The notes below the pieces were generated by a model. That model was not told the DNA's origin and did no database searches. It saw nothing but the letters and a program-made list of their open reading frames with translations. Shown here one piece after another: positions 27,801 to 42,800 of a stretch of 64,000 bases of DNA. The DNA lies in contig NC_133897.1 in assembly GCF_964199755.1 (NCBI RefSeq), positions 73,446,080 to 73,510,079 of the forward strand. The letters run 5' to 3'. The position numbers and the translations under genes are program-made. The stretch's first letter is position 1. The number at the start of each line of letters is the position of its first letter. The DNA is from Larus michahellis (lineage: Eukaryota > Chordata > Aves > Charadriiformes > Laridae).

Positions 27801-30800
27801 TAAGCTTTCCAAAATTTGAGATTACATGGCAAGTTACAGACAACTCTGCAGTTTATATAATCTTCTATCAAAAATTATGGTAAAATGAATACATAACATG
27901 AAAAATGTGTATTTGCAGAGATTTTGGGGGGTTTTGTCTGTTTTGGTGTCGTGTCCCCCCCTCCCAAATTCTACCATATCAGGTCATGCTATAGGCAAAA
28001 CATTATTTCCTATCCATTAACTTTTGAGATTTTGGCACAAAGGACAAGTAAGCATCGTAGCCTCAGTTGCAAAATGGGCATTTCTTCCTTCTGAACCAAA
28101 GGGTCTGCAAACATTGCCAGTGTCCTGCAAGAGGTGGTCTCACAGCTCCAACTTGCCACACAAACAGAACAGCTATTAATGGGTACCTTGCCTGATAACC
28201 ACATAAGTCCATAGTCTCTCCCGGGCATTCCGGGTACGAACATGATTTTGAGTCACTATCTTCTTGATATTTGCACTGAAGATTAAACTAGCTAGTTCAA
28301 TCTTCATAACCACTGCAGTACTAGTAATTAGTTCTCCAAAGCACTGGTAGATTTTCAGAACTCTCTTGATAAAGAAAACGGTTATCAAGCTGAAGTCCAG
28401 GCAAGCAAAGGAATATAGGCTATAGCACATAGGTACCTCAGAGCTGAAGAAACGGGCTTTCTAAAATTGTAATAGTAATAATAATAATAAAAAATTATTA
28501 TTAGCTATAGCAAGAAAGATTGTCTGCAATAGCCACAGACTGCAACACAAGCTACTAAAGGTTCTAGGGTGCCCATCTGCTCCCGATTTCTTGGAGCTAG
28601 AAAGTTTGCTGTGCAGCTGTTCTTACTGAAAGGTCCTTTCACACAGTTCTTCAGGAAAGCCAACATGTGTTGCACATTCATGAAGACCTTCTCTATTCCT
28701 TTATCCAAACTGATTCTCAAGCTACAGCTACACAGAAAGCAATAAAGCTCCTTATTTACAATTAGATGACATTGGTGACAAAGGTATTTGCTCATTACTT
28801 TTCATTCTGCCAAGAACACAAGCAAATGACTTTCCACACAGATGGTTACGTACGTCTGCTCAGACAAAACTTCTCTCGTTATTAAAAATTAAGTTCCGCA
28901 AACCTGCTACTTTAAAAGAAACTCAAATGAGAGCATATGTAAATTTACAGGGGAGAACAACAGAAACAGTGAGAGACACAGACGTAAAACACAGATTCAC
29001 CTTTTATACAGTTAAGTAAGGGGTTGCAAACGTCTCTGACAAGGGTCCAAATAGGTTTTCAAAGACCCCACACTAGCCATGCACACACCTTAATGTTACC
29101 AAATATTTCAAGAATAACAACATCATAAACTAAAGTTCCCCAGTTCTCCATTAAACTATAAATTGATTGAAGAAGCCCAAAGGGGAAAAAAAAAAATAAT
29201 CAGGACATGAGAAGGAATTTTCCTCTGGCATTCCAGCATCTGGTCTTTTGTTTTGAGGACAACAAAACAAATGAATGTTTTTATTACCTTAGGCAATTAG
29301 TTAGACTTTCATTCCAGACCTTTTAAAAAGAAAGCATAACCCAGCACATTTGCAAATTAGTATTATCAATATTTTGCACCTGGCTAATTGACTACCTGAA
29401 GTTAACTGATGACTTCCAAGAGCTGTAAGACAACCTCCAGTATTTTTCACAATTATGTTTACAGTTTAAAGCTAAGACAGTTTCACAAACAGTTATTGGG
29501 GGAGTTCTTGTTTGGTTGGGGTAGGGGGGCATTTTGATTTTGTTTTGGGAGGGGGGTGTCTTTTGGTTATGGGATTTGTTGTTTTTTTTGTTTTTTTTTT
29601 TCTTTTTTTTTTTTTTTTTAATTCTGTCAAAACGCTCCTTCCAGCTTCCCTTAGAAATTCAGATTCAAAACTAGAAATCTGTGAATAAATACAGATGGCC
29701 AGAAAACTAAACAATTTTTCACATACCTTCTAAATTAATTCTTGCTGATTCAGGCGTGACTCTCCCATCAATCACTATGGTATCTTCATTTGCATAATCA
29801 TGGTGATAGTTTACTGGACTCTCTTCCTGGTTTGTAGATTCATTTGTATCTACACATTCATCTTCACTTCTATTGAAATACTTCTGTAACCATCCCGGTA
29901 CAATGTTTTTCACTGATTCTGTAACTCTGCTAATGATTCCCTGCTTAAAAGAAAAAACACTTGTTAATTACCAAAACACAGTCAACAGCATTGCTGGGAT
30001 GCAACCTTACACAGACCTTGAAGACAGACATTAGATAGCAAATATTCCGTACAAGAATAAGACAGAGGGGGCTGATCCTTGACATAGGATCTCTATACTT
30101 CTGGGACACACATGACAAAAAACTCACCTAACATTGATTTACTACTAACCTATCCGTTTCTGCACCGTCCAGTGACCTTGGCAATGTTCAAAATTCTGAA
30201 ATTTCAGCCAAAGTTCACCAGAGTCTTGTCAAGTCACAAGGTCATCAGGAAATTCTATTTCTAAATAACTCCCAATGCATGTACTTTTTTTGAGGACTCT
30301 TGCTCTAAACACCTTCACTTGAAAAACCGTCAAAAGCAGAAGCTCAGCAATTATCTACAGTGACAGTGATGACCATAATAGCTGCTAAAATCAGTGAACT
30401 GAAATATTTCTATTTTTTCTAATGCTGAACTGCAATAACAATGTGCATCAAAAACCCCACTGTTATGCTCTGAACAGTCAGGGTATCCTGAAAGAAATCC
30501 TGGAAGAAACAGCTATAGTTGAATAACAGACATCTCACTACAGGACTATTAAATATATTTATTTTGATCAAATTTCATTTCACGGTGTATTAAAGTTTTG
30601 GATCTCCAAACCTTAATATTCTGCAATTACTGAATGCATAAAAGCCATTTCCCTTTTGACATTTACCAATCATCTGCAATGCTTACATTCTACGTTTAAG
30701 AAATATTTATTTACCATTTTGTTCTACGCAGTCACCTGTTCCCCATCATGCCCTCAAAATTTCAACACACCTTCCTGTCAAATCACAACCCCACGCACCT

Positions 30801-33800
30801 CAAAATTTCAACACACCTTCCTGTCAAATCTCAACCCTGTGCAGCAGATCGCTTGCAGCACGGAGCTCCATCCCTCTTACGCTGACTGCAGCCACAGAAC
30901 CAGCTGCTAAACTCTGCGAGCTGCAAGGCAACCTGAAAGCTAACTCAGCAATTTCAATACTTTGGAAACTGCAAAGTAACAGGAGTTAAACAGACAGTTG
31001 AACTCCATTGTCAGTTGCTGACAAATGTACCAAAGGCTCTGGCAAGGTACCAGGTTTAGGCAACAAAATTTTCTAGTCAAAATTATCACTCAGGTGTAGA
31101 AAATTTAGAATATTATTTGAACATGTAATAGTTACAGTCTAGTAAACAATTCTGAAACAAGAACTCTGCTGTATTCAACTTTCTTTAAAAAATTAGCACA
31201 TAAATGAAAATAGAAGCCCATATCACTTATTGAAGTCCTTCATACACGATAATGCAAACACCAGCTTACAGGAGTTACAAACAGATTAGACACTCTTGAA
31301 TCTCGAGTTAAGAGAGGGGCGGGGAAAGAGAAGGAAGGGAAGGTAGAAGACAAAAAGTCTGTTCACAGAAAGAAAGTCATCTTAATTTACAATTTGACAT
31401 TTTTCGTAATGATCTGTAATTTAATCTTCTACTTGCACAAAGACAGAATAAATATCCAGGGACAGCTTAAACCAGACAGAATACAGCGTAATAAACACAT
31501 CCATCACAATTACCACACTAAGATGCACACAAGTACACCATGCTCAGGATGTTGCTGCTATTCTACATCATTACCAAGCCTCAGCTTTCCAACAAAAACT
31601 ACTAACCGCATGCAATACCAGAGTTCACAAGCAGTTCAGTGCATGGTACAAGCAAAGGGGCAGTCCTTACTCTGTCCCCAGCACCTCATTTCCACCTTTC
31701 CCTGTGCACACTGTCCCCCTTTTTTGGGGCAAATATTTTGCTGCTATGAATAAAGGCATATCAGGAACTCACAGGAGTTAAAATTTGCCAAAATAAGCAA
31801 ATGGTCAGGACACAAACTGCATCCAAGGCAATGCTCTTTCCAAAAAGCTAAGCACTACTGCGTTCAGTATTGCTAGAGAGTTTTTTCATCAGAGAATAAA
31901 TATTATTGGCCATAAAACAGGCCTGTATGATTCGCTTCTAAAGAAATCCTCCCAGGACTGAAAGCCACCCGAGACTCAAGATGGAAGAAGTCACAGGCAT
32001 CAAGAGTAAACACCCAATCATTAGTAATCCAAATGATTAACTGGAGAATCTAGCTAGACTAATAATTAACCAAGATGACATTTTACCATCCATATCTAAA
32101 ATCAGACTGGTTTGACCATTTCTTGCATATGGCAGCCTTGCCAGCATTCTCCACATCATCAGCACTTTCAGATTAAGCTGGGTAACACAGGGTAACAACT
32201 TCCCAAACCAATCCAGGAGCTGGAACTCACTCAGCGCAGCCCTACTGTAGCAAGTACTAATAGCCTGCTCCATCTGGCTTTGGCACAGTGGAAGACAAAA
32301 AGCAGAGTTTTACGCTCCCGAATACAGCTGGCTTAGCGACAAAGCAAGGAAACGCAAAATACACAGAAATGCACCTCCATTTTCTGTCTGCAAAATGAAA
32401 ATATTGATTAAAGGCACTGTGAACAGGCATTATGAATGAGCCATCATCAAACAGAGGTCTTGCTAAGAAAAAACACCTCTCCCCTAAAGTAAACCCCACA
32501 CTCCAGGTATGCATTCACCCAGGGGGATGGGGATCAAGAAAATGAAAGTTTCCTCATAGTATCTTCTACCTGCCCATCACAGCTGGAAGACAATAAATAA
32601 AACACCGTGGCTGGAGTCCTGTCCAAGTCAGGTAGTTAAGGTACCACTGACCAACTACACTTTTAAACATGCACACGCTGTATTCTTGCCAGGGCATTTC
32701 AGCAAAGTGTCATGCCTTACACTGTCTTTAAAGCTTGCACTGTGATCTTACACTAACTTCCAGTTTTCTAATTCTTTAGCTTCAGCACAGGTGTTTGAAC
32801 ACTCTTTCCCTCTCCCTGTATGTGCAACGCAAGCCCACGCGGCCAGCAGCAGAACTCTCTCCCTCTACTGCTCCTCTACCACCAGCTCCGTATCTTGTCC
32901 ATCCCAGGTTCCCTGGTGCTACCATCTCCCCACACAGGCATCATTAATCCTTCCAGAAGGCTGACGAGGATACCCACGCTTCTCATTGATGCAAACAGAT
33001 CTTCAGAGGTGAAATACAGAAGACACGGCACAAGACAACTCTAACTGGCTTATTTCCTCCAGCAAAATCTGTGCAGACTGCTCAGATCCCAATCTCCCCA
33101 TGCCACAATTACGTACCAGTCCCTTCCTGAACACCTTCATTCACTACAGATACACCGAACACACTACTGACAAAAACTCTTATAGTTCCCAACTCCTGGT
33201 TGGGAGCAGAGGAAGCAGCGCTGGCAGGCAGCTTTAACACTCATGACTCCTCATTTCCACAGGCCACAGAGGCACCAAACTTACTGTTGTGAAAGGGCAG
33301 AAGATGCCACAAGGCAATCCTGACTGCATGTTGCAGCGTTTTAGCCAGTGAATGTGTTTTAGTCCTTAACTGACTGATTTCAGCAGTTTCAGAGCTGCTG
33401 TCAGTACCGATAGTTGTCTGCTCATCTTAAATGCACTCATATTCCATTCTCATCCTAAAACATCAACAGGAAAGCAGAACAAAACAAAACAAAACTCCAC
33501 TGAAAAGATCCAGTAGCTTAGGAATAGGTATTTACAACAGTTTTTCAAATTCTGTGCATCGTCCTAAGTATCTGCAGCTCTGCTAGGTATGTCTAAGTCT
33601 ATGTATACAAACACCACAGCAACAGTAACTACAGTTACTGAAGGCATATTGCCTTGAGATGCAACTCTAAGCAAAAGATATGTGGATAGAAATACTAACC
33701 AGTAAACAAACACGTGTTGTAATTTACTACTTTAAAATACCATTTATTCAAAGAAAGAAAAATCAATAGATTATGGTCACAGCTTGACTTCCAAACTTAG

Positions 33801-36800
33801 AAGCAGGCTATTTCTTGGCCAAAAACATTTACAGAATAGGACAGTTTTCCCAGCTCCTAAGGGTCTTTCACATAGCATGGGGGGAAATGTGTTGGCAAGA
33901 CTTCTCAGCAATGCTGCATTAATGGAAAAGATCTATTTTTGTAATTGAGTTTATTTCAGTCTGAGAGGCTTAAGTAAATCCCACTATACAACACAGGGCA
34001 TACTAAAAAAAATTAGATATATAAATTATATAAAGGTCACACACCAACATGAATTTGCCAGAGATGCAAAGTACACAACTGGATAAAAGAGCTGATTTCC
34101 ACTTCACTGTATGCACACCTCTGAAGAGCATCAAGGTTTTACCTCCAGGCCTCTCAGACATTTCTTTGCTTCCCATTTTCAAAGTTCAGGTTATTAAAAT
34201 ATATGAAACCGTAAAGTCCTTAAAAAGAAAACCTGCACCTAATGGTGAAGTTCACCGAGACAGTGGAGATCAATCAGACCACTTCCAACCATCAAAAAGG
34301 CATTTTTGTACTCTTCTCTGTCCCCCACAGCTACCTCTTGCCAGCTCTGGCGCATAGCAGGCTACTCTCTGTACTAGCTGAATTCATTAATCTGGCAAAA
34401 AGTACATGTTTCTCTGCTGGACTAATGAGTTCAACTGGCTCAGTGCACCAGAACTGGCCCGAGAGAGAGCAAGATCAGGCAGCCAGGACGAGAGGCAGAA
34501 AAAACAGAACTTCTCTGTGTCCATACTGCCATTAGACTGTCCCTGTCTCCTCTCCACCTCACCCTTCCCCTGTGCTGCCGCCAGCACATACGCGCAGCCA
34601 AGTGACTAACTGTATCAGGGCTCTATCAAATAGATCCAGCCAAAAATTTGTCTATAGACTGTGACAGTGAGGACTACCCCTTCAGGGGCATCAGGTCGCT
34701 GGTCCAGCTCACCACGTTGCTGCACGGGTGCTGATTAAAAAGCAGGGATAGAAATGGAAACACGACATGATTGTCTCTTGCAGCGGCACAGACTCAGACT
34801 GGCATAAACCAACTCTGCTTTTGCTATTTAGGGAGTGGTTTCAGTTTGGACGTAGGACAGCAGAGCTTGATATTTCATTTAGGAAAAAAGACAATAAAAC
34901 TTGTGACTTAATATGAACAATATGTTACAAGAATGTCATTAATTATGTAACATTTGAAAAACAACAGTTTTATTTAAGGCAAGTGAACTAGTTCAGATTT
35001 ATTTCTAAAAATCACGAAGAAGGGATTATGATTCCAGATGCCAGTGTATTTCCTTCTTATTGCTTGAAGTGAGCCTTATTTTCCTTAGTCTAGTTAGCTT
35101 TAGAATAAACATCCCTGGGAAATGCAGGTGCTGTTTTACATCTTGGCACTGTTTGCAGATCTGTACCCATCATTATCACTTCCATCTAAGTGCAAAAAGC
35201 CAGCGTATGCTCCAATAATCAGTGTCTAACCTACTAGGTTAAATCCTTGCGATGCTGAATGGTTTTATCTCAAGTTTTGCCCACACCTTTAGTTGATACA
35301 GCGACAAGATTACAAAAGAGAGCACGAAGCACAAGGCAGCTTTCTTCCTTGCTTGTAGGAAGCATTACATTAGGCTCCAGTTAATCCTCATCAGCGATCA
35401 GCGCCGTAAATCACTGAGCACACGTTCAGTGTTACACTTTTGAGACAGAAATCTATCAGCATCCAAACCAAAAAAGCTTAAGATTAAGGAGACTACTTTC
35501 ACTTACAACTTTGCAAGCAGTTTTAAGGGAGTTCTTTCTTAATCTAAGAATGGACTCTTTAAGTACAGTTAGTATTTTTTATTGAAAGACTGCCGCACTC
35601 AGGCAGTGTGCCTGCAGCTAAGTTTCATAGACAGTATGTAGAATTACATAAATTGTAGTGCTACTCAGACTATTTTTCTTCTCCTATAAGGGAACCCTAT
35701 AGTCAAAACCGATTATTTTTACTTAAGTACAATAGCTAAAAAACCACATGGCATCAGGATAACAAACTGACATAACTGCATGGACAAGAAGTTTAAAGTT
35801 TTCAAAATTAGAATGATCAAGAAATACGTTTTCCACAGCACCAGATCTTTCCAAGGCCATTAGTACAAGTTATCAGATTTAGCAAAGCATGATAACATAC
35901 TTTTTTTTATTTAGGATTTAAAGACACAGTTTAGGCATAAAATTGTCTGTCTTATTTACAGGTATACTCTCCAGAGTAAGACCCAATTTGTTACAGTATT
36001 TCAGCATCACCAAACCTAACTGATAATAGAAATGGAAAACTCTTCCTCTCTCCTGCATTTAAGGCGAATAAGAACTTTCTGCATAAAAAGGCCTTCGGTG
36101 TATCATACCCCATACTACAAATTTGCTGCCTCCTATAACATACTACACTCCTAGCAATGAACTAAACATTTTCAGTGCCACTTTGCCTAAAAGCACTCAC
36201 AAACAAACATGGTATCACAGGCTAATCTATAGCACATAGTAGTGCTATAGATTGTATGTATGTAAAACAGAACCAAGGGCAGGCCAAATTCTGCAACAAT
36301 TCCTGAGCAATGGTTAAATACCATTCAAGGGCAACCCACAGCTTGCCAACGTCCATCCCGCTGTCCAATGCTTTCTAGTGTAAACAAGGCTTTATAGATA
36401 ACTTCAAGCATATTTCACAAAATTAAGTACTTACTGCTACAAAATTTCATTCCTGCCACTTTGGAGCAGCACTCCAAAGTAAATCACAATCTTCAAACAA
36501 GAAGAGTGGAATTAAATGTTTAAAGATAGCAAAATACTCTCATGATCCCTCTGAAATATCTTTTCTATCCATGCTGATCTACAAACTGTAAATACATGTC
36601 AGTCCTGTTGCACATTCAATGTTATCTTATTCACAGTCTTGAACACGTAAATTAAAATGAAGTAACCAAAGAATCACCTTTAGTTATTCTCTGTGATGAT
36701 CTGGTATTCCAGCAAAACTCAAAGCCTTCGTACTTTTTAAGTGTCATACATAGACAACGTGCAGCCTATAAAAGTTAAGCTCACAATTCATCTAAACCAG

Positions 36801-39800
36801 CAGAATCTCAATCATTTTAAATAGGACACATTTAATGCTGCTGCACACACTTCCTGACTTGATTTAAAAAAAAAAAAAAAAAAAGTAAGAATCAGTGCCT
36901 ATGAGAAACGTAAACACTGACTCCCGGGCACAGCTGCTTTAGCTGCAGCAGCAGTGGCTATAGTTATACTCTTGGTATTTTAAGGTAATATTCTGAAACC
37001 GTAAAGCCGAGGTAGGCTAACCTCCGCTGCAGGGTGTAGTCTTCAGTCACAAAGAGGCAGCAGCGTCTTCCTGGCCGTATTTTTTCATCACAGCTCAACT
37101 GACAGAACCCAGAGCATCTCACAAACATATAACCAATATCTCCAATCACTGTTCTCTTACCAGTAACACGAAAAATGACCATTGCACACAGAGATTATTT
37201 TTGATTGAAGGTAATGGCATCTACACATCTGTATATATTCTACAACTCTGTAAAGTCAGTTTAATAGCAAATACTAAGGGCTGACATTCGAACAGGTGCA
37301 CTATTATAGCTAAATTTAACAAGTATCTAGTTGCACCACAGTTAATTCCCTAATACAGTTACATTTAAAGCAGTTTAAACCTTGTTTACATTTGCGTAGC
37401 TCAGGATGACTTGAACTACAAATGCACCTGTATTACAGGCTTGTGCATACTGGTATAGTTTTCTTTCACCAATTTAATATTTTGTTAGCGTAAATATTTC
37501 AGTGCCCACTAGACCTGTAATCCAGTCTCAAAGAAAACGCCAGTTCAACAGTTTAACTCTTTGCTTGGTTTACTTTAGTCTCAGAGATCACCAGACCTTG
37601 AGCTCTAACAGGGGAAGGAGTCATGAGACTCACCTACTTCAAAAAAAAAAAGAGTCTGATTCAAAATACAATCATAACTAAAGCCACAGTCAGCCAGCGT
37701 TCCCCAGGACGCACTCACACAACTCCTTCCAAGAGTTGAACTATGGAGACAATAATAAACAACTTCAGCAAGGAGAAAGAAAATTTTCTACTGGCACAGG
37801 TATTTGCAAAGCTAGCGTGTGTGCTAAAACTGTAGCTGTACGACTTCAGTGCATGTTGGTGCCCATGTGCTGGCATACACATTTTTTCCCAGCAAAGGTG
37901 AGTATAAAGATGAGCTTATGCTTACTTTAAAAAACCATGGTGGTCACAACCAAGCCAAACCCACACAAAGGCACTGTAATTAAATGCAAAATGCAATTAT
38001 GAGATGAGTTATAGAAACTCAAAGGAAAACTCCTCCCTCAGCAATATTAGTATTACTGCCCTGATAGGAAAGCTTTAGTGCTGTCGTGTTTCCTAGACAA
38101 AGGGAAGGAAAAACATTTAAAGGCTTTTCTTGTCAAAAGAAGGAGAATGTATTTGCAAACTTTCCAACAAAAACAAAGAAAAGCAAATCTCATAGTATAG
38201 ACAAGATCTTTTAATTAATAAGTATTTTTGTACAGTAATCCACAATAGCCACAATGACAAATACTGTATCAGCAAGTTGCAAAACTACTTCTGCTTCAGG
38301 CAAAGTCAAACAAGCTAGTTCATACTTGCCTTCGCTCGATTTTAAGATGGTCCAACTGACTTGGCTTAAAGGCGTTTAGAGAGTACTTACCCTGTCCCTT
38401 CCACCAACAAAGCTGCGGTGTAACAGTCTCCCACCAGAGGTGGTGACAAATAGCTGTGAACACCACTACCTTCAAGTGGCTCAACTGTCAGCAAAATTAA
38501 CATCTCCTTGGCTTAAAACGTGCATTTAAATTGTACCTTCAATTAGACAGCTGTAACAGGCAGATAATACCTGTAGCATTTAGGCATAAGGACAAAGCAA
38601 GTCAAGACCTTTAAGCAGCACTATAAATAAAAATAAATAAAAAAATAAATAATAAAGGAATGTAGCGGCAAGAAGGGAAGATACCTGGCACAAGGTATCT
38701 GTACAAGGGAAAACAAGAAATATGGCCAAATTTAGGGTAGTTCATGAAACCACACAAATAAGTAATTTAATACCCTAACAAGTAATAAAAAAAATCTGCT
38801 TAATGGCTAGAATTCTTAATTAAAAAAATATTGTGGGCACTTAATAATTCTTCGGTGTTGAGGACTAATACTGAACGTTACAAAGAGCACAGAGGAGAGT
38901 TTTCATTATATCGTGGTAGTAGTACATACCAAGAAATGTATACTGAGGAACATCTCCCCCTTCTCTCATGACTGCATAAATATCACCAACATATTGTAGA
39001 TGTACAATAGCTATATAATAAATACTGGATTGATTACACAGAACATTAAAAAGCAAAAAATCCAGAATTTTTCCAATTTAACATCAGAAAAATGGAAAAT
39101 CATATCACATGACCTACCACTAAAAAACCAGAACATTTTAAAAAATGGTCTGGGAAACAGCACCCCTAGAGAAAAGCCTCTCAGCTATTCTTTTCTTCAA
39201 GGCAACCTTGCAATTTACTCTAGATAAAATGCAACAGCGAGATGGAAGCATTATTTCTTCCCTCAAAAAGCATCACAGCCCTGAAGACAGAATTAAGAGG
39301 ATAGACTGACAAAAGGATTACCAACTTCGAGTAACATTGGCATTTACGCTGAAACCACATGTCTGTGCCTGCTCTGTGGTCCAACAGCAGCACTGACAGA
39401 ACCGCACACACACAAAGAAGTCACCTATTACAACCTCCTGCTCAGAGAAGCGCCAAGAACAGCAGGTTACCCATGGCTGTGTCAACCTGGGTTTTGAGCA
39501 CCTCCGGGGATGGAGACATCTCTGGGCGGTTCTTCCAGCGTGTTGGCTATCCTCACAGTTACATGAAATCGGAATTTCGATCTTTGCAACTTGAGTCCAT
39601 TGTCTCTTTTCCTATTGACAGAAAAGCCTTACTATACCTTCTCTATACTCTTGTTAGGTATTTGCTCTTCTTAAGCTGAACACATCCAGCTCTCTCGGTC
39701 ACGTGCCTCAGCCCCCTAATCATTTTGGTGGCCCTCAACTAGACTCACTCCAGTATGTCAACACATTTTTGTATTGAAGAGGCCAAAATTTGACACAACA

Positions 39801-42800
39801 CTCCAGATGTAGGCCTAGAAGTGCTGAACAGAGTGGGAAAACCCACCTCACTCAACATCCTTCCCACATTCTTACTAATACCGCCCAGTATGAAGTTGGC
39901 CTTCTTCACCTCACGGGCATGCTGCTGACTCAGGTTCAGATTACTGTCCAGCAGGTCCGTGGGATTGTTTTGTCACAGATGAAGGACCTGAAGTTTGATA
40001 AAGACAAATACTAAGAGGTTCCTAGCAGCCCATTTCTGTCAAGATGCCTCAATGGCAGCCCTATCCTTCATAATACGATAGGGTGGACATTCCCCCAGTC
40101 TGGTATCATCTGGCAACCTGATGAGGATGCATGCCATTCCTTCATCCCAGGTTTTTGGTAAAAGTATTAAAAGTAACAGTATTACCAGCCCAAATATCAA
40201 CCCCTGAGCGCCTCTATCAGCAATCAGCTACCACTGGAACTTTGTACTGCTGATCACAACCCTTTGAGACCAACGGTCCCGCTAATTTTCGAACCACTTT
40301 ACAGACCACGTGACAAGTCCGTATTTCACCAACTGGACTACGGGAATAACACGGGAGACCGCGTTGAGGGCCTTGCTAAAGCCCAGCTAAACAACACCCA
40401 CTGCTGCCCACAGAGACAGCCATTCCACTGTGTTATGAATTTGTTACACAATGCTACGGTAGCCCGCACCTGCACCGATCTGAAATAGCTCTGCTCAAAT
40501 TTTCGTAGGCATGCAAAAGAGATTTTGAACTCTGTCCTCTCACAGTCCTTAGAATCAGCAGCAGCTCAGTTCCTCCGCGGCAGGGGAGCACGAACCGGTT
40601 CTAATTACTGACTGGAGGAATAAATAACTCTCAGGAAGTGATGTGCTGCCAGCAACCAAAGGCAATTTGCAGTGTCCCAGCTAACACAGTCAATTATTTC
40701 ATCTGCTTTTTTCTTCTCCTAAGATACCGCTCACTAATATTGTTTTTCTCCAATACTTCACAGCCTCCAAGGCTGTCATGACAACACTTTGAAAGACAAA
40801 ACCCAAAATATTAATAAAATGCTATAGCAATCATCCTCTACAATTTGTTGTACCACTGACAGTACTGTTAGCCTAAACGAGAGAAAACTGTCAATATCTC
40901 CTTTGAAAAAGTTCTTCCCAACTAGCATACGTTTTTGTTTACAGTAGCAGTAGAAAGATAAGTACCACGTTTAAACATCTGTTTTGCTAAGACATTTTCA
41001 TATTGCTGGGACAGAGACAGAACCTCTGATGTTAACTACTAGCCCATTCTTTTAAAACAAATTTTTAAATACACATGAAGCATTTCCTCAAATCTATTCA
41101 TTTTAGCTCAATGTGCTAGCCTACTACTAAACCAAAACAAGCACAGAAACGCATACAAGTATAAATACAACCACCTAAGCATGCTTCAAGGTGCAATCCT
41201 ATTTACAGGAGTTAAACCAATACAGTTATACTTGTGAAGGTCTCTACAGACACTCTTAATAAAGATTGGTTTTAATTAATACTTTCCCATTTTAGGTTTA
41301 TGAAACATTACCTAGTTTACATTACTCAGTATGATACTCTAGGAACTCTTTATCATGAGAGTTTCAAAATTTCCTCCCAAAATAAACCTGGTGATTTTTA
41401 AGATTTCTTCTGCCTGCTGCCTGCAATCACTGCCCACCAAGAAAATCCCATGCATACATCAAAAAATAGTTTACAATTGGCCTACCTTCAAGACAGTAGC
41501 AGGTGACAAAGTAAGGATTTAGGCATTGCTGCATACAGTTTAAGTTTCCAATCCTGTAGCTATTGCATCCGGGAAGAATCTTACCTGATGTCTCAAGTGA
41601 CTTTGTGAAACTCACCAATCCAAAAGGAGCTTTCATGACCAGGACCAGCAAATGTGCCTTTCAATGTGCCTTCTGGTCCCCTCTTTCAGGTAATATCCTA
41701 ACTACATCAGCACAAGACCAACTACAAACATGCAGAAACTTACGCTGGTTTCATCAAGGAAAACATCTTTGGACTGTTTCCTTGTATATCAGTGTAGCAC
41801 ATCTACATTATAAATATGCACAGGCACGTCCACGTGTAAGAAAAAACAAAAGTGTACCGCTCCCCAGCAGAAGTTTCAATCTACAAATATTATATCTTAT
41901 ATCAAACAGCTCTAAGCGGAAGCTTAACATAAACATATAGGTTTATGGGAAGGTTATAAAGACTTTTCAGATAATTGTTTTTTCTCATGATTAAACCTGC
42001 TTGTATGAGTTTAAAAGTATAGGAAGGTCAAAGTTCTCTGACACTTTCATTTGAATGGTTAATTATCAAATAAAAAATAACCAAAAAAGTTATTTTACTC
42101 TCTTCTCCTATAAGTCACATTCAGAATCTTTGAAATATCTATGTTACCTGGATGAGAAGAGCACTATTCCAGGCCAAACCAGCACGTGCGTGCACACGCA
42201 AGCGCAAAACTAAACATAAAATTAACAATAGGAACATACAGGTACTATACTAGAAGCTGTTTAATAAGTCAACAATGTAAACACTCATCCATTAACACAT
42301 CCACACTAGTAATTCCAATCATCAGTCTACCTAAATGACTAGGACAAACCAGCATTTAGAAGCACTGGGGCCGCATCCAGGAGATGAAACCCAGATGCTG
42401 GCCACAACTCCCTCACTTGCATGTGCTTAGCTCTCGAAGCTGTAATTTTAACCCAAGTGCCTAAGCTCCTTACACAGTACAGAAGGAGGCTAGGTATTTC
42501 ACCAAGAGATGGCTGAGTAAACAGGTAGCGTGCTAAGCTCAGCATAATCTAAAGTCAACACATTCAGCGTGGACCTGTCAACGTTGAGCCACCAGGAAAG
42601 CACAGTCAATGGGCAGGGACTCCTCAATTCTAATGCCGGGATGCCCAACCTAGAGATACAAAAAAGCTCTTTTCTTTCTGAGGATTCCCACCCACAAACC
42701 TTCATGATGGGTGAGTCTACACCATCTTTACTTAGCAGTGCTGCTACTTTTTATTTGTTAGTTTGTTTTATAACATAGCTGCTGACAGCGCGCTTTCTGT

